A stretch of 64,000 bases of DNA from Vibrio gallaecicus. GTDB lineage: Bacteria > Pseudomonadota > Gammaproteobacteria > Enterobacterales > Vibrionaceae. The translations under genes and the position numbers were made by a program. A model generated the notes under the pieces. That model was not told where the DNA came from. It saw only the letters and a list, made by a program, of their open reading frames with translations, and made no database searches. How positions within the stretch are numbered: the first letter of the stretch is position 1; every line of letters begins with the position of its first letter. Location of the stretch: contig NZ_AP025490.1 in the NCBI RefSeq assembly GCF_024347495.1, forward strand, positions 1-64,000, written 5' to 3'. Positions 1 to 14,065 of this stretch are shown here, piece by piece.

Positions 1-1422
1 GTGTCGTCTTCGCTTTGGTTGCAATGCCTGCAACAGCTTCAAGAAGAGTTACCAGCTACAGAATTTAGTATGTGGGTACGTCCGTTACAAGCGGAACTCA
101 ATGACAATACTCTAACTCTATTTGCCCCAAACCGTTTTGTACTGGATTGGGTACGTGATAAGTACCTAAATAGCATTAACCGCTTACTCCAAGAGTATTG
201 TGGTAATGATATCCCACACCTCCATTTTGAGATTGGCAGTAAACGCGTTATTGCGCCGACACCCGCACCAGCAACCCCAACTCGCGCGCGAACGGCTGCG
301 GATGTGGCTGCTGAGTCATCTGCACCTGCCCAATTACAGGCTCGCAAACCAGTTCACAATATATGGCGTGATGAAGAGCCTGTAGCGGTGGATCTAAACC
401 ACCGTTCAAACGTAAACCCGAAACACAAGTTCAACAACTTTGTTGAAGGTAAATCAAACCAACTTGGTTTGGCGGCGGCTCGTCAGGTTTCGGATAACCC
501 TGGAACGGCTTATAACCCATTGTTCTTATATGGTGGAACTGGTCTAGGTAAAACGCACTTGTTGCATGCGGTGGGTAACGCCATTGTCGATAATAAACCG
601 AATGCTAAAGTGGTTTACATGCACTCCGAGCGTTTTGTTCAAGATATGGTGAAGGCACTTCAAAATAACGCGATTGAAGAATTTAAACGTTACTACCGTA
701 GTGTTGATGCATTACTTATTGATGACATTCAATTTTTTGCTAATAAAGAACGATCTCAAGAAGAATTCTTCCATACGTTTAACGCTCTTCTTGAAGGTAA
801 TCAGCAGATCATTCTTACTTCTGACCGTTATCCGAAAGAGATCAACGGTGTTGAAGATCGTTTAAAATCTCGTTTTGGTTGGGGTCTAACGGTTGCTATT
901 GAACCGCCTGAATTAGAAACGCGTGTTGCTATTTTGATGAAAAAAGCGGAAGACCACCAAATTCACTTGGCAGATGAAGTGGCATTCTTTATCGCTAAAC
1001 GTCTGCGATCCAATGTTCGTGAGCTTGAAGGCGCATTGAACCGTGTTATCGCGAATGCGAATTTCACTGGTCGTCCTATTACCATAGATTTTGTTCGTGA
1101 AGCACTGCGTGATTTACTTGCTCTGCAAGAAAAGCTGGTCACCATTGATAATATTCAAAAGACTGTCGCGGAATACTACAAAATCAAAGTGGCGGATTTA
1201 TTGTCTAAGCGTCGTTCACGATCTGTTGCTCGTCCGCGTCAATTAGCGATGGCACTCGCAAAAGAACTGACTAACCATAGTTTGCCTGAGATTGGCGATG
1301 CATTTGGTGGTCGCGACCACACAACGGTATTACACGCTTGTCGTAAGATTGCTCAGTTACGCGAAGAGAGCCACGACATTAAAGAAGACTATTCGAATTT
1401 GATTCGTACCCTTTCTTCTTAA
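1..1422 (+). CDS. dnaA: Chromosomal replication initiator DnaA
   Basis: DnaA binds DnaA boxes at oriC, melts the origin and loads the DnaB helicase. The 473-residue protein has the four usual parts: the N-terminal partner-binding domain (about 1-85), a low-complexity Ala/Pro linker (about 86-135), the AAA+ domain with Walker [10 protein letters not shown] at 178-186 and Walker B LLIDDIQF at 238-245, and the C-terminal DNA-binding domain with the DnaA signature [14 protein letters not shown] at 437-450. The GTG at base 1 gives the N-terminus [10 protein letters not shown] that is normal for Vibrio, so the gene is complete although its promoter lies outside the window. It opens the dnaA-dnaN-recF-gyrB cluster; dnaN follows after 56 bases. 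Confidence 0.98.
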   Translation: MSSSLWLQCLQQLQEELPATEFSMWVRPLQAELNDNTLTLFAPNRFVLDWVRDKYLNSINRLLQEYCGNDIPHLHFEIGSKRVIAPTPAPATPTRARTAADVAAESSAPAQLQARKPVHNIWRDEEPVAVDLNHRSNVNPKHKFNNFVEGKSNQLGLAAARQVSDNPGTAYNPLFLYGGTGLGKTHLLHAVGNAIVDNKPNAKVVYMHSERFVQDMVKALQNNAIEEFKRYYRSVDALLIDDIQFFANKERSQEEFFHTFNALLEGNQQIILTSDRYPKEINGVEDRLKSRFGWGLTVAIEPPELETRVAILMKKAEDHQIHLADEVAFFIAKRLRSNVRELEGALNRVIANANFTGRPITIDFVREALRDLLALQEKLVTIDNIQKTVAEYYKIKVADLLSKRRSRSVARPRQLAMALAKELTNHSLPEIGDAFGGRDHTTVLHACRKIAQLREESHDIKEDYSNLIRTLSS

Positions 1423-1478
1423 TTCGAAGTATTCTTACCACCCTAAGACCGAATTATTTATACCGTTAAGAGTTAGAT

Positions 1479-2579
1479 ATGAAATTTACCATTGAACGTA
1501 GTCACTTAATTAAGCCACTTCAGCAAGTATCAGGCGCATTAGGCGGCAGACCAACGCTCCCTATCTTAGGGAATCTACTGATTAAAGTAGAAGACAATGT
1601 TTTGTCGATGACAGCGACGGATCTTGAAGTTGAACTGGTAAGCCGTGTCACTCTTGAAGGGGATTTTGAAGCAGGCAACATTACTGTTCCATCTCGTAAG
1701 TTTTTAGATATTTGCCGCGGGCTTCCGGATAACTCAATTATTACCGTTGTGTTAGAAGGCGATCGCATTCAAGTACGCTCTGGCCGTAGCCGCTTCTCTT
1801 TAGCGACATTACCTGCTGCTGATTTCCCGAATATTGAAGATTGGCAAAGCGAAGTGGAAGTATCAGTTACTCAAGCTGAATTAAAAGGCTTGATTGAGAA
1901 GACTCAATTCTCAATGGCCAACCAAGATGTACGCTATTACCTAAATGGTATGTTGTTTGAAATTGAAGGTTCAATTTTACGCAGTGTAGCAACCGATGGT
2001 CACCGAATGGCGGTATCTGAAGCCGCATTAGGCGCAGATTTTGCTCAAAAGCAGATCATCGTGCCACGTAAAGGCGTGCAAGAATTAGTGAAATTACTGG
2101 ATTCACCAGAACAGCCGGTGACTTTGCAAATTGGTTCTTCAAACCTGCGTGCAGAAGTAAATAATTACGTATTCACCTCTAAGCTTGTTGATGGTCGTTT
2201 CCCTGATTATCGTCGAGTTATGCCTCAAAACACGACTAAAACACTAGAAGCAAGTTGTGATGAACTGCGTTCAGCCTTTTCTCGTGCCGCTATTCTTTCT
2301 AATGAGAAGTTCCGTGGTGTACGTGTTAACTTAGTTGATAGTGAAATGCGTATTACGGCGAATAACCCAGAACAAGAAGAAGCTGAAGAAGTATTGGATG
2401 TGAGCTTTGATGGCGATGCATTAGAGATTGGCTTTAACGTAAGTTATGTATTGGATGTTTTGAATACATTGCGTTGTGAGCAGGTCCGTATTTCGATGTC
2501 AGATGCCAATGCCAGTGCGCTGATAGAGAATGCTCAAGATAGCAGTGCAATGTACGTTGTTATGCCGATTCGTCTGTAA
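1479..2579 (+). CDS. dnaN: DNA polymerase III beta sliding clamp
   Basis: The beta clamp is a ring-shaped dimer that tethers DNA polymerase III and other polymerases and repair enzymes to DNA. The 366-residue protein is the same length as E. coli DnaN, starts MKFTIERSHL and ends in the typical VVMPIRL tail that belongs to the hydrophobic partner-binding cleft. Three clamp-fold repeats fill the length. It lies 56 bases after dnaA and 26 bases before recF, all on the plus strand, so it is probably transcribed with dnaA. No internal damage is seen. Confidence 0.98.
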   Translation: MKFTIERSHLIKPLQQVSGALGGRPTLPILGNLLIKVEDNVLSMTATDLEVELVSRVTLEGDFEAGNITVPSRKFLDICRGLPDNSIITVVLEGDRIQVRSGRSRFSLATLPAADFPNIEDWQSEVEVSVTQAELKGLIEKTQFSMANQDVRYYLNGMLFEIEGSILRSVATDGHRMAVSEAALGADFAQKQIIVPRKGVQELVKLLDSPEQPVTLQIGSSNLRAEVNNYVFTSKLVDGRFPDYRRVMPQNTTKTLEASCDELRSAFSRAAILSNEKFRGVRVNLVDSEMRITANNPEQEEAEEVLDVSFDGDALEIGFNVSYVLDVLNTLRCEQVRISMSDANASALIENAQDSSAMYVVMPIRL

Positions 2580-2605
2580 AGGTTTAGTCAGAATATGATG
2601 ATTTC

Positions 2606-6120
<3,515 letters not shown>

Positions 6121-6146
6121 TCCAAATCTAAACGATTAAATAATTG

Positions 6147-6176
6147 AAAGCACTGCCTATTGGTGGTGCTTTTTTA
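6147..6176 (+). terminator. Intrinsic terminator after gyrB
   Basis: The arms AAAGCAC (6147-6153) and GTGCTTT (6166-6172) can pair around a 12-base loop and run into a T tract at 6170-6175. The hairpin sits 26 bases after the gyrB stop codon and closes the dnaA-gyrB cluster. Confidence 0.8.
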
Positions 6177-6229
6177 TGTCTGTAACTGTTTGAAAAATAT
6201 TAGATTATAAAAATAATTGAAAATAATCC

Positions 6230-6257
6230 CTTGAAACTGATTTGCTCAATCCACATA
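6230..6257 (+). promoter_or_regulatory. Sigma-32 (heat-shock) type promoter for ibpA
   Basis: CTTGAAA at 6230-6236 matches the RpoH -35 box. After a 14-base spacer, CCACATA at 6251-6257 is close to the CCCCAT-T -10 box. It lies upstream of a small heat-shock gene and inside a 350-base stretch without genes. Transcription from here would give a leader of about 260 bases. Both boxes are seen in the sequence; the sigma assignment is inferred. Confidence 0.7.
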
Positions 6258-6395
6258 TCTATTTGTGAAGAGGATGACTGTCTTGCTCAACAAGAGAAGA
6301 AACAGAACCTTCATAGCCGCTGACGAAGTATCGCTCAAGAGAGGATAACTTTAGCAGCACACAATTTAGATATTGATTCACGGACATGTCTCAGA

Positions 6396-6523
6396 GTTGT
6401 CACTAAAGAAAGTGAAACCCGTGGAATGCCAACTGAATCTCTTAGTTGATTACTGGATCACGCACAGACTCGATCCCAGTAATATTCACAGCTAAGACTA
6501 TTGCTTACTAAAAGGATAGCATT
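6396..6523 (+). ncRNA. ROSE-type RNA thermometer in the ibpA leader
   Basis: The leader folds into successive hairpins: TCACT/AGTGA around 6400-6415, CAACT/AGTTG around 6430-6447, an 11-bp stem with one bulge pairing 6449-6459 with 6472-6483, and a last hairpin in which CTATTGCTT (6498-6506) faces AAAGGATAG (6511-6519). That last hairpin hides the Shine-Dalgarno AAGGAT. It has the ROSE hallmark of a TTGCT anti-Shine-Dalgarno opposite AGGA, including the expected G-G mismatch. In known ROSE elements heat melts this hairpin and allows translation of small heat-shock genes. The function here is inferred from this match. Confidence 0.75.
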
Positions 6524-6958
6524 ATGAGAACTGTAGATTTCACTCCACTATACCGCAACGCAATTGGCTTCGATCGTCTAGTAAATATGATGGAAGCAAA
6601 TACTTCAAAGAACACTTCTGGTGGCTACCCGCCATATAACATCGAGCAAAAAGACGAGAATAAATACCGTATTACCATGGCGGTTGCTGGTTTTGCTGAT
6701 GAGCAATTAGATCTGACTCAGAAAGAGAACATGCTGATTGTAAAAGGTGAGCGCAAAACAGAAGAAGAGAAAACTTACGTTTATCAAGGTATCGCAGAGC
6801 GTGATTTCGAACGTAAATTCCAACTGGCTGATTATGTAAAAGTGGTAGGCGCAAGTATGGAAAATGGTCTTCTACATATCGACCTAGAACGTGAAATCCC
6901 TGAAGCAATGCAACCACGTAAGATTGCTATCAATGGTAAAAGTTTACTAGAAGGCTAA
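6524..6958 (+). CDS. ibpA: Small heat-shock chaperone (IbpA family)
   Basis: A 144-residue Hsp20/alpha-crystallin protein that binds unfolding proteins in the cytoplasm and keeps them refoldable by DnaK and ClpB. The N-terminus [19 protein letters not shown] is IbpA-like. The alpha-crystallin domain covers about 38-130 ([14 protein letters not shown] to [18 protein letters not shown]) and ends with the short tail used in oligomer formation. Only one ibp gene is present, unlike the ibpAB pair of E. coli. It stands alone between terminators, with a heat-shock promoter and a thermosensor leader upstream. Confidence 0.95.
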   Translation: MRTVDFTPLYRNAIGFDRLVNMMEANTSKNTSGGYPPYNIEQKDENKYRITMAVAGFADEQLDLTQKENMLIVKGERKTEEEKTYVYQGIAERDFERKFQLADYVKVVGASMENGLLHIDLEREIPEAMQPRKIAINGKSLLEG

Positions 6959-7004
6959 GTGTTATACGTTCATTTGAACTAAAACGTATCGGGAAATAAG
7001 AGTG

Positions 7005-7031
7005 AAAGAGCACCATGTAGGTGCTCTTTTT
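7005..7031 (+). terminator. Intrinsic terminator after ibpA
   Basis: AAAGAGCACC (7005-7014) pairs with GGTGCTCTTT (7020-7029) around a 5-base loop and is followed by a T run. It lies between the convergent genes ibpA and avtA and mainly serves the plus strand. Confidence 0.85.
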
Positions 7032-7077
7032 AATTTCTATAATCTTGATTTATATAGGTTAGGTCCAACAAGAAAAC

Positions 7078-8328
7078 TTAGACTTGTTGATAAGCTTTTT
7101 TCACTTCTTCAGCAATAATAGCAATGCCTTTTTGCATAGCCTCATCGTCTTGCACGTAGTTCATTCTTAGACACTGGTGTGCGTGTTCCCAGTCGTCCTT
7201 TTGACCAATGAAGAAGTACTCCCCAGGTACGATTAAGACGCCACGAGCTTTCAGGCGATCGTATAGTTCCATGGTAGTGATTGGTAGTTCGTCAAACCAT
7301 AGCCACAAGAATATAGCGCCTTCTGGTTTATGGATTCTAAATCTCGGATCAGTAATCGCTTGTTGCAATAACTCGACAGCGCGTAAGGATTTTTCTTTAT
7401 AGAAAGGTTTGATGACATCTGTACTTAACCGTAACAAGTCATCTTTTTCAATCATATGATTAGCAATAGCTGGTCCTAAGCTACCGGGTGCTAAGCTAAT
7501 AATGCCATTCATATTAGTCAGTGCTTGAGTGACTTCTTCATTCGCGATAACAATGCCACAGCGCACGCCAGGTAAACCAAGCTTAGATAAGCTCATACAT
7601 AAAATTGTGTTTTCATTCCAAAAGGGTTCAACGTCTTCAAATATGATATTTGGAAACGGCAGACCATAAGCGTTATCGATTAACAGCGGGATGTTATTCT
7701 CGCGTGCCAGCTTATCGAGTTTATGCACTTCTTCGTCTGTTAAAACGTTACCCGTTGGGTTGGTTGGGCGAGAAGCACAAATTGCAGCGACTGACTCATC
7801 CACTTTTAGCTTTTCAAAATCTACATGGTATTTAAATAAGCCATTATCGAGCAGCTCAATTTCAGGGTGGTATGACACAAAAATATCATCATCAATACCA
7901 GCATCACCATATCCAATATATTCAGGCGCTAAAGGCAGCAGTATTTTTTTATGAGATCCATCGGTTTGCTGACCGGCTAATAAGTTAAATAGGTAGAAGA
8001 AGCCACTTTGGCTACCGTTGGTTAGGCTGATATTCTTTTCGCTAATATCCCAGCCATGAGTGTCTTTAAGTAATTTAGCTAATGACTTTACGAAGACGTC
8101 TTTTCCTTGAGGACCATCGTAATTTGCCATTGCTGCAACAAGCTCTCCACTGGCGAGCATTTCTGCACTGGCTTGGTTGAAGTAATCGAGCATGGCTGGG
8201 ATGGCGGCAGGGTTACCACCACCGAGCATGATGGCGCCAGGAGTTCGTAGACCATCATTTAGGTCGTCCATTAGACGCGTAATACCAGAATATCGATTAA
8301 ATTTTTCACCAAACTTAGAGAATTGCAT
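7078..8328 (-). CDS. avtA: Valine-pyruvate aminotransferase
   Basis: AvtA is a PLP enzyme that moves amino groups between valine or alanine and their keto acids (transaminase C). The 416-residue protein is the length of E. coli AvtA and begins MQFSKFGEKFNRYSGI, a family-typical N-terminus. The fold type I motifs are present: IDNAYGLPFP around 217-226 with the Asp that binds the pyridine nitrogen, and the Schiff-base lysine K249 in SLSKLGLPG. It stands alone on the minus strand, convergent with ibpA, and occupies the same position as in other vibrios. Confidence 0.95.
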   Translation of the reverse strand: MQFSKFGEKFNRYSGITRLMDDLNDGLRTPGAIMLGGGNPAAIPAMLDYFNQASAEMLASGELVAAMANYDGPQGKDVFVKSLAKLLKDTHGWDISEKNISLTNGSQSGFFYLFNLLAGQQTDGSHKKILLPLAPEYIGYGDAGIDDDIFVSYHPEIELLDNGLFKYHVDFEKLKVDESVAAICASRPTNPTGNVLTDEEVHKLDKLARENNIPLLIDNAYGLPFPNIIFEDVEPFWNENTILCMSLSKLGLPGVRCGIVIANEEVTQALTNMNGIISLAPGSLGPAIANHMIEKDDLLRLSTDVIKPFYKEKSLRAVELLQQAITDPRFRIHKPEGAIFLWLWFDELPITTMELYDRLKARGVLIVPGEYFFIGQKDDWEHAHQCLRMNYVQDDEAMQKGIAIIAEEVKKAYQQV

Positions 8329-8520
8329 TGCGTTTTATACCTAATTCATTGTGATTGCTTGTTATATTTTATTTGCCAGACCAAATGTCTGCCATCAGTG
8401 TAATCCTTGAACATACCGCAATGCTTTTGCGACGCAAAGCCCGAAATGCTCTAACACGTAAAAAATTTCTATATGGTAGGTTTTGAAGGTTTGTTTACTG
8501 TGCGAGAAAGGCTTTGGATA

Positions 8521-8552
8521 AAAAAAAGGAGAAGCCAAAGCTTCTCCTTTAA
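8521..8552 (-). terminator. Intrinsic terminator after the alpha-amylase gene
   Basis: On the minus strand an 11-bp perfect stem (arms 8540-8550 and 8525-8535) with a 4-base loop is followed by a run of T (plus-strand A run at 8521-8527). It lies about 30 bases past the amylase stop codon. Confidence 0.85.
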
Positions 8553-8578
8553 ATTTCGTGTGTTTTACTCTGGTTCCG

Positions 8579-10666
8579 CTATTTTGAACCTGTATAAACA
8601 ACTAATACCTTGTCATCTTTATACTGTCTTTCAAAGGCGTAGTACCCTTCGTGGTTACGAATAATATGCTTTCCTTGAGCTACGGCTGGGTGACGTTGAC
8701 GGAATTGACCAAGTGCTTGCCAATGTTGCAGTAACTGGGCTCTTTTACCCGTGATTTGATCCCATGGCATATCCGAGCGAGTACCTTGCATAGGATCTGA
8801 ACCTGTCGGACCAAAATCGCGAGCAATTTCATCTCCGTAATAAAGCTGTACCGCACCAGGTGTCAGCATTAAGGCATTGGCTGCCTTGGTTTGTTTAGCG
8901 AAATCACTGCCGTGTTGTGTCCAGAATAGTGAGGTATCATGCGATGATAGATAGCTGAGTACGTTGAACTGACTGTCGCCGTTTATCTTTTCTGCATAAC
9001 GACGGTAATCATTATCAAGGTCAGATAAACATTTGAGTGCTTTTGGTGCTACATCACTTTGGAATTCAAAGTTGATGATCGAGTCAAAACCATTATCGTA
9101 ATAATCTGATTTCACAACACTGTGAGCCCATACTTCACCCGTCATCCAAAATGGTAAGTCATCCAGCGCTTTCTCTGGGTTGTTCTGTTTCCACTCTGCT
9201 AGTGCTTGGTTGGTACTTTCTTTTAATTCAGCCCACGCCTCTAGCTCTACGTGCTTGGCTGTATCAACTCTAAAGCCATCGACTCCGTATTCACGTACCC
9301 AGTCAGACAACCAAGTAATAAGGTGTTCACGCGGTGTTTGTAGATCGTTGCTCGCATTGGTTTGTTTATTGGCGAAGAAATTCGGCTGCCCTGTTTTTTC
9401 CGTTGATTCTGTTTTTAGATCTGGTAGGTGTGCTAATGACATGGTGATGTTGTTGTAACCTGGAGAATCATAAGCTCCAATATCGCTACGTAACCATGCT
9501 TTACCCCACCACTTCTCCCATGCTTCTTTATCGCTGTAAGAAATGTAGTTATTGAAGTAGTGCCAATTTTGTCCTTCTTTTGGCTGCCAATCTGTCCATT
9601 TTTCACCAAGTGCTTTGCGAGCTTCAGCATCTGTTAAATTCAGTTTACCGAAGTCGAATTCTTGCATATCGGCAAGCGTGGCGTAGCCCGTGTGGTTCAT
9701 GACCACATCCCAAACTACGCGGATACCTTTACTGTGCGCGGTATCGATGAAAGTTTTTAGATCGTCTTCAGTGCCCATGTTGTCATCAAGTTTGGTCCAA
9801 TCTTGATGGTAGTAGCCGTGATAACCATAGTGTTTGAAGTCACCTTTGTCACCACCGCCGACCCAGCCGTGAATTTGCTCTAAAGGAGAGGTTATCCAAA
9901 TAGCGTTTGCACCAAGTGATTCTATGTAGTCGAGCTTTTCTGTTAAACCTGCTAAGTCACCACCATGAAAAGTACCTATTTCATCTTGAGCATCTTGGCT
10001 GCGACCATAGCTGTTGTCGTTGTCTGGGTTGCCGTTGTGGAAACGGTCGGTCATGACAAAGTAAACCATGGCGTTATCCCAACTAAAATCCGGCTTGGCT
10101 TTGGTTTCTACTTTTTCTAGTAGTAATACACCTTGACTGTCTTCTGCTGGCTGCATGGTGACGCTACCATTGGTTACAGTAGCTTGTGTACCAGAAAGTG
10201 CGTCTCTCACTAGGATGCCGTCATCAAAGGTTTTTGCCACATTGATAGTGGTGGGTGAATCATTTGGAACGGGGCATGTGAAGCTTTGGACTTCTTTCTG
10301 TTTTGGTTTGATCTTAACCGTGAGTTCATTAGTTTGTGGGTTTAATGTGAACTGGTAGGTATTAGGACGAAATACTTTTATGTTGATTTCAGATTTTTCG
10401 GCGCAATCGTCTAAGCGAAGGGGTTTATTGAACTTGATGCGACTTTCTTCAGCTAGAGCGTAGTTGGTACCACAGGTTTGCTGAGCATCACCGATAGAAA
10501 AAGCATAACTGCCTTTTGCTAGCTCATGTTCTGCTAATAACGTGCCTTGTCCTGTCGACTGAAAGGTAAGAGTCTCGTTAACTATGGTGAGTAATAAGTT
10601 GTTGTCTGTGGTTTGGCTGCATGCGCTGAGTGCGAGAATTGAAAGCGCGAGTGTTGTTTTTTTCAT
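8579..10666 (-). CDS. malS: Lipoprotein alpha-amylase of glycoside hydrolase family 13 (MalS-like)
   Basis: This enzyme cleaves alpha-1,4 bonds in starch or maltodextrins. The 695-residue protein starts with a lipoprotein signal ending LSAC (Cys16), so it is probably anchored in the envelope, whereas E. coli MalS is soluble in the periplasm. An N-terminal all-beta region (about 20-190, with several Cys) precedes the catalytic barrel. The barrel has region I DVVMNH at 320-325, region II GFRVDTAKH with nucleophile D468, the acid/base E511 in TGEVW, and the stabiliser D577 in SSHD. A strong Shine-Dalgarno site (GGGGAAGGA) precedes the ATG. No maltose transport genes are adjacent. The exact substrate is inferred from the family. 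Confidence 0.88.
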   Translation of the reverse strand: MKKTTLALSILALSACSQTTDNNLLLTIVNETLTFQSTGQGTLLAEHELAKGSYAFSIGDAQQTCGTNYALAEESRIKFNKPLRLDDCAEKSEINIKVFRPNTYQFTLNPQTNELTVKIKPKQKEVQSFTCPVPNDSPTTINVAKTFDDGILVRDALSGTQATVTNGSVTMQPAEDSQGVLLLEKVETKAKPDFSWDNAMVYFVMTDRFHNGNPDNDNSYGRSQDAQDEIGTFHGGDLAGLTEKLDYIESLGANAIWITSPLEQIHGWVGGGDKGDFKHYGYHGYYHQDWTKLDDNMGTEDDLKTFIDTAHSKGIRVVWDVVMNHTGYATLADMQEFDFGKLNLTDAEARKALGEKWTDWQPKEGQNWHYFNNYISYSDKEAWEKWWGKAWLRSDIGAYDSPGYNNITMSLAHLPDLKTESTEKTGQPNFFANKQTNASNDLQTPREHLITWLSDWVREYGVDGFRVDTAKHVELEAWAELKESTNQALAEWKQNNPEKALDDLPFWMTGEVWAHSVVKSDYYDNGFDSIINFEFQSDVAPKALKCLSDLDNDYRRYAEKINGDSQFNVLSYLSSHDTSLFWTQHGSDFAKQTKAANALMLTPGAVQLYYGDEIARDFGPTGSDPMQGTRSDMPWDQITGKRAQLLQHWQALGQFRQRHPAVAQGKHIIRNHEGYYAFERQYKDDKVLVVYTGSK

Positions 10667-10782
10667 TGTGTCCTTCCCCGAATAAACAGGACATTTATAA
10701 CAAATAAGGGGACCTACAGTCTGAGTGCTAATTCATTCGGTTATCTAATATTACCTCTACAAATAATTACTCAGTTCACAAA

Positions 10783-10811
10783 AACAAAAAGGGAAGCTTT
10801 CGCTTCCCTTT
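10783..10811 (-). terminator. Intrinsic terminator after glyS
   Basis: On the minus strand AAAGGGAAGC pairs with GCTTCCCTTT (plus coordinates 10788-10797 and 10802-10811) around a 4-base loop and is followed by a T-rich tail. It ends the glyQ-glyS operon. Confidence 0.88.
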
Positions 10812-10867
10812 GGGTGTTTATCTTTAGTTGCTTAAAGCATAGCTTCGATCAACGGTCTCTTTCGTGC

Positions 10868-12934
10868 TTACTTTTGCAGTAGAGAGATGTCAGCAATCTG
10901 TAGGAACAGGTTACGTAGGTTGTTCAGTAGCGTTAGACGGTTCTTCTTAAGCGCTTCGTCATCAGCCATAACCATTACGTTATCGAAGAATGCATCAACA
11001 GGTTCACGTAGATCAGCAAGCTTGCTTAGGGCTTCTTGGTAGTTGCCTGTTGCGAATGCTGGTTCTAGTGCTTCCGTCATTACTTCAACGTTTTCAGCCA
11101 GTGCTTTCTCTGCGTCTTCTTGAAGAAGAGTTAGGTCGATTTCTGCTGGTAGCTCGCCATCGAATTTCGCAAGGATATTACCTACACGCTTGTTCGCTGC
11201 TGCTAGTGCTTCTGCTGCTTCCAGTTCACGGAAGTGAGAAACCGCTTTAACACGTTGGTCAAAGTCAGCTGGCTTAGTTGGACGACGTGCTAGTACTGCT
11301 TGGATGATATCAACGCTGAAACCAGCATCTTGGTACCATGCGCGGAAACGACCTAGCATAAAGTCGATAACGTCAGCTTCTACGTTTTCGTTAGTCAGCT
11401 TGTCGCCTAGTAGTTCTTTAGCTTTACCGATAAGATCGGTTAGGTCTAGGTTGTAGCCGTTTTCAACGATGATACGTAGCACACCTAGTGATGCACGACG
11501 TAGTGCGAATGGGTCAGAACCTTTTGGTGCTTGGCCAATACCGAAGATACCTACGATAGTGTCTAGCTTGTCTGCCATTGCGACTGCAGAAGAGATACCT
11601 GTGCTTGGTAGTGTGTCACCAGCGAAACGAGGCATATACTGCTCGTAAAGTGCTAGTGCAACTTGCTCGTCTTCACCATCGTGAGTTGCGTAGTGCATGC
11701 CCATCACACCTTGAGTATCCGTAAATTCGAATACCATTGATGTCATTAGGTCACACTTAGCCAGTAGGCCAGCACGCTTAGATTTCTCAACGTCAGCATC
11801 GATTTGCTCGGCAATGTAGCCAGCAAGTTCTGTGATGCGGTCTGTTTTGTCTTTGATAGTACCCAGTTGCTTCTGGAAGATAGCTTGGTCTAGTTCAGCA
11901 AGACGGTCGATAAGCGGACGCTTACGGTCTGTGTTGAAGAAGAATTCAGCATCCGCTAGACGCGGGCGTACAACTTTCTCGTTACCTTCGATAACGTGGC
12001 GAGGCTCTTTAGACTCGATGTTAGAAACGAAGATGAAGTTTGGTAGAAGGTTCTTATCAGCGTCATACACTGGGAAGTACTTCTGGTCACCTTTCATGGT
12101 GTAAACCAAAGCTTCAGAAGGAACTTTTAGGAACTCTTGCTCAAACTTAGCAGTAAGAACAACAGGCCATTCAACCAAAGAGGTGACTTCTTCAACAAGG
12201 TCATCTTCTAGGTCAGCAATACCGCCAACCGCGTCTGCTGCTTTTTTAGCATCAGCAAGAATGATTGCTTTACGCGCTTCGTAATCTGCCATTACTTTAC
12301 CGCGCTCTTCTAAGATCGCAGGGTATTGGTCAGCAGAGTCGATTGTGAACTCTTGTTCGCCCATGAAACGGTGACCACGGATAGTACGAGCAGAAGCTAC
12401 ACCTAGGATTTCGCCTTCAACAAGCTCATCACCTAATAGTACTGTCAGTGTTTTCACTGGACGGATAAATTGAATGTCTGAGTTACCCCAGCGCATTGCT
12501 TTAGGAATCGGTAGACCAGCTAGTGCTTTCGCAGCAATGTCCATCACCAATTCTTGAACTGGTTTACCAGCCACTTCTTGTTTGAAAAGAAGCCACTCGC
12601 CTTTGTCTGTTTTCAGACGGTCAGCTTGCTCAACAGTAATACCGTTACCACGAGCCCAACCTTGTGCAGCTTTAGTTGCGTTACCTTCTGCATCGAATGC
12701 TACAGAAATAGCAGGACCACGCTTCTCAACCACTTTATCTGCTTGACCTTCAGCCAGTGCAGTTACTTTAAGTGCTAGACGGCGAGGTGCTGCGTACCAC
12801 TTGATGCCTTCGTGAGAAAGCTCAGCAGTTTTAAGACCCGCTTCAAAGTTAGAAGCAAAGGCTTCTGCTAGAGAACGAAGTGCTGTTGGTGGAAGCTCTT
12901 CTGTACCCAGTTCAATTAGAAAATTCTTCGCCAT
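10868..12934 (-). CDS. glyS: Glycyl-tRNA synthetase beta subunit
   Basis: GlyS is the large subunit of the alpha2beta2 glycyl-tRNA synthetase and carries the tRNA-binding and HD-like domains, while GlyQ holds the active site. The 688-residue protein (E. coli 689) starts [20 protein letters not shown], the conserved beta-subunit N-terminus, and ends in the helical anticodon-binding region with ...[19 protein letters not shown]. It begins 2 bases after the glyQ stop codon, with AAGGAT as Shine-Dalgarno, so the two subunits are translated together. Confidence 0.98.
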   Translation of the reverse strand: MAKNFLIELGTEELPPTALRSLAEAFASNFEAGLKTAELSHEGIKWYAAPRRLALKVTALAEGQADKVVEKRGPAISVAFDAEGNATKAAQGWARGNGITVEQADRLKTDKGEWLLFKQEVAGKPVQELVMDIAAKALAGLPIPKAMRWGNSDIQFIRPVKTLTVLLGDELVEGEILGVASARTIRGHRFMGEQEFTIDSADQYPAILEERGKVMADYEARKAIILADAKKAADAVGGIADLEDDLVEEVTSLVEWPVVLTAKFEQEFLKVPSEALVYTMKGDQKYFPVYDADKNLLPNFIFVSNIESKEPRHVIEGNEKVVRPRLADAEFFFNTDRKRPLIDRLAELDQAIFQKQLGTIKDKTDRITELAGYIAEQIDADVEKSKRAGLLAKCDLMTSMVFEFTDTQGVMGMHYATHDGEDEQVALALYEQYMPRFAGDTLPSTGISSAVAMADKLDTIVGIFGIGQAPKGSDPFALRRASLGVLRIIVENGYNLDLTDLIGKAKELLGDKLTNENVEADVIDFMLGRFRAWYQDAGFSVDIIQAVLARRPTKPADFDQRVKAVSHFRELEAAEALAAANKRVGNILAKFDGELPAEIDLTLLQEDAEKALAENVEVMTEALEPAFATGNYQEALSKLADLREPVDAFFDNVMVMADDEALKKNRLTLLNNLRNLFLQIADISLLQK

Positions 12935-12936
12935 GA

Positions 12937-13851
12937 TTATTTATCCTTCTTACACATTGGGAAGCCAAGCGCTTCACGTGACGCGTAGTACGCCTCTGCA
13001 ACTGATTTAGTCAGGTTGCGGATTCGAAGGATGTAACGTTGACGCTCTGTTACAGAGATAGCTTTACGCGCATCCAGGATGTTGAATGCGTGACCTGCTT
13101 TTAGAATGCGCTCGTAAGCTGGAAGCGGAAGTGGCTTCTCAAGCTCAAGTAGCTCTTTACACTCTTTCTCGCACTGATCGAAGAAAGTGAATAGGAAATC
13201 TACGTCTGCGTGCTCGAAGTTGTACGTTGATTGCTCAACTTCGTTTTGGTGGAAGATATCACCGTAAGTCACGTTAGAACCGTCTGGTGCTACGTTCCAT
13301 ACTAGGTCGTAAACAGAGTCTACTTCCTGGATGTACATCGCTAGACGCTCGATACCGTAAGTGATCTCGCCAGTTACTGGCTTACACTCAAGACCGCCAA
13401 CTTGTTGGAAGTAAGTGAATTGAGTCACTTCCATACCGTTTAGCCAAACTTCCCAACCAAGACCCCAAGCACCCAATGTTGGGTTTTCCCAGTTGTCTTC
13501 TACGAAACGAATATCGTGAACTAATGGGTCGACACCTAGCACTTCAAGAGAACCTAAGTACAACTCCTGGATATTATCTGGAGAAGGTTTTAGAGCTACT
13601 TGGAATTGATAGTAGTGCTGCAGACGGTTCGGGTTTTCACCGTAACGACCATCGGTCGGACGACGAGAAGGTTGAACGTATGCCGTAGACATTGGCTCTG
13701 GGCCAAGTGCACGTAGACATGTCATTGGGTGAGAGGTGCCAGCACCTACTTCCATATCCAAAGGTTGTACAATAGTACAGCCGTTTTGAGCCCAATAATC
13801 CTGCAGCGCGAGGATCATTCCCTGGAAGGTTTTGATATCGAATTTTTGCAT
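12937..13851 (-). CDS. glyQ: Glycyl-tRNA synthetase alpha subunit
   Basis: GlyQ is the catalytic class II subunit that activates glycine with ATP. The 304-residue protein (E. coli 303) starts [20 protein letters not shown] and contains the family hallmark [14 protein letters not shown] and the class II segments [17 protein letters not shown] and [21 protein letters not shown]. It is the first gene of the glyQ-glyS pair. The promoter must lie in the 13852-14060 region shared with the divergent manganese riboswitch. Confidence 0.98.
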   Translation of the reverse strand: MQKFDIKTFQGMILALQDYWAQNGCTIVQPLDMEVGAGTSHPMTCLRALGPEPMSTAYVQPSRRPTDGRYGENPNRLQHYYQFQVALKPSPDNIQELYLGSLEVLGVDPLVHDIRFVEDNWENPTLGAWGLGWEVWLNGMEVTQFTYFQQVGGLECKPVTGEITYGIERLAMYIQEVDSVYDLVWNVAPDGSNVTYGDIFHQNEVEQSTYNFEHADVDFLFTFFDQCEKECKELLELEKPLPLPAYERILKAGHAFNILDARKAISVTERQRYILRIRNLTKSVAEAYYASREALGFPMCKKDK

Positions 13852-14065
13852 AGTCAGTTCGCGCGATTCTTCTGAATAATTAATAAAAATAGCTATTGAG
13901 TATAACCAGATATTGGTAATGCGAGTAGGGGTAATCCTGTTTAATTAGTGGTCTAAAATGTCGTTTAGTGGATTTTTTTGCCTTTAATCTTCGTTTTTCG
14001 GGTTAAGAGGATTTTTTAGCGAGTTTGATGCTTGTTTTTGAATGCTTGGGTGATTAAAATCGCGC

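Noticed and set aside
8395..8664. Short frames on both strands between avtA and the amylase gene
   Set aside because: They overlap the amylase terminator hairpin, have no ribosome-binding sites and low-quality composition.
10667..10782. MalT box search upstream of the amylase gene
   Set aside because: GGGGA-like words occur on the minus strand, but the only clear one overlaps the Shine-Dalgarno site, so no MalT operator can be claimed.
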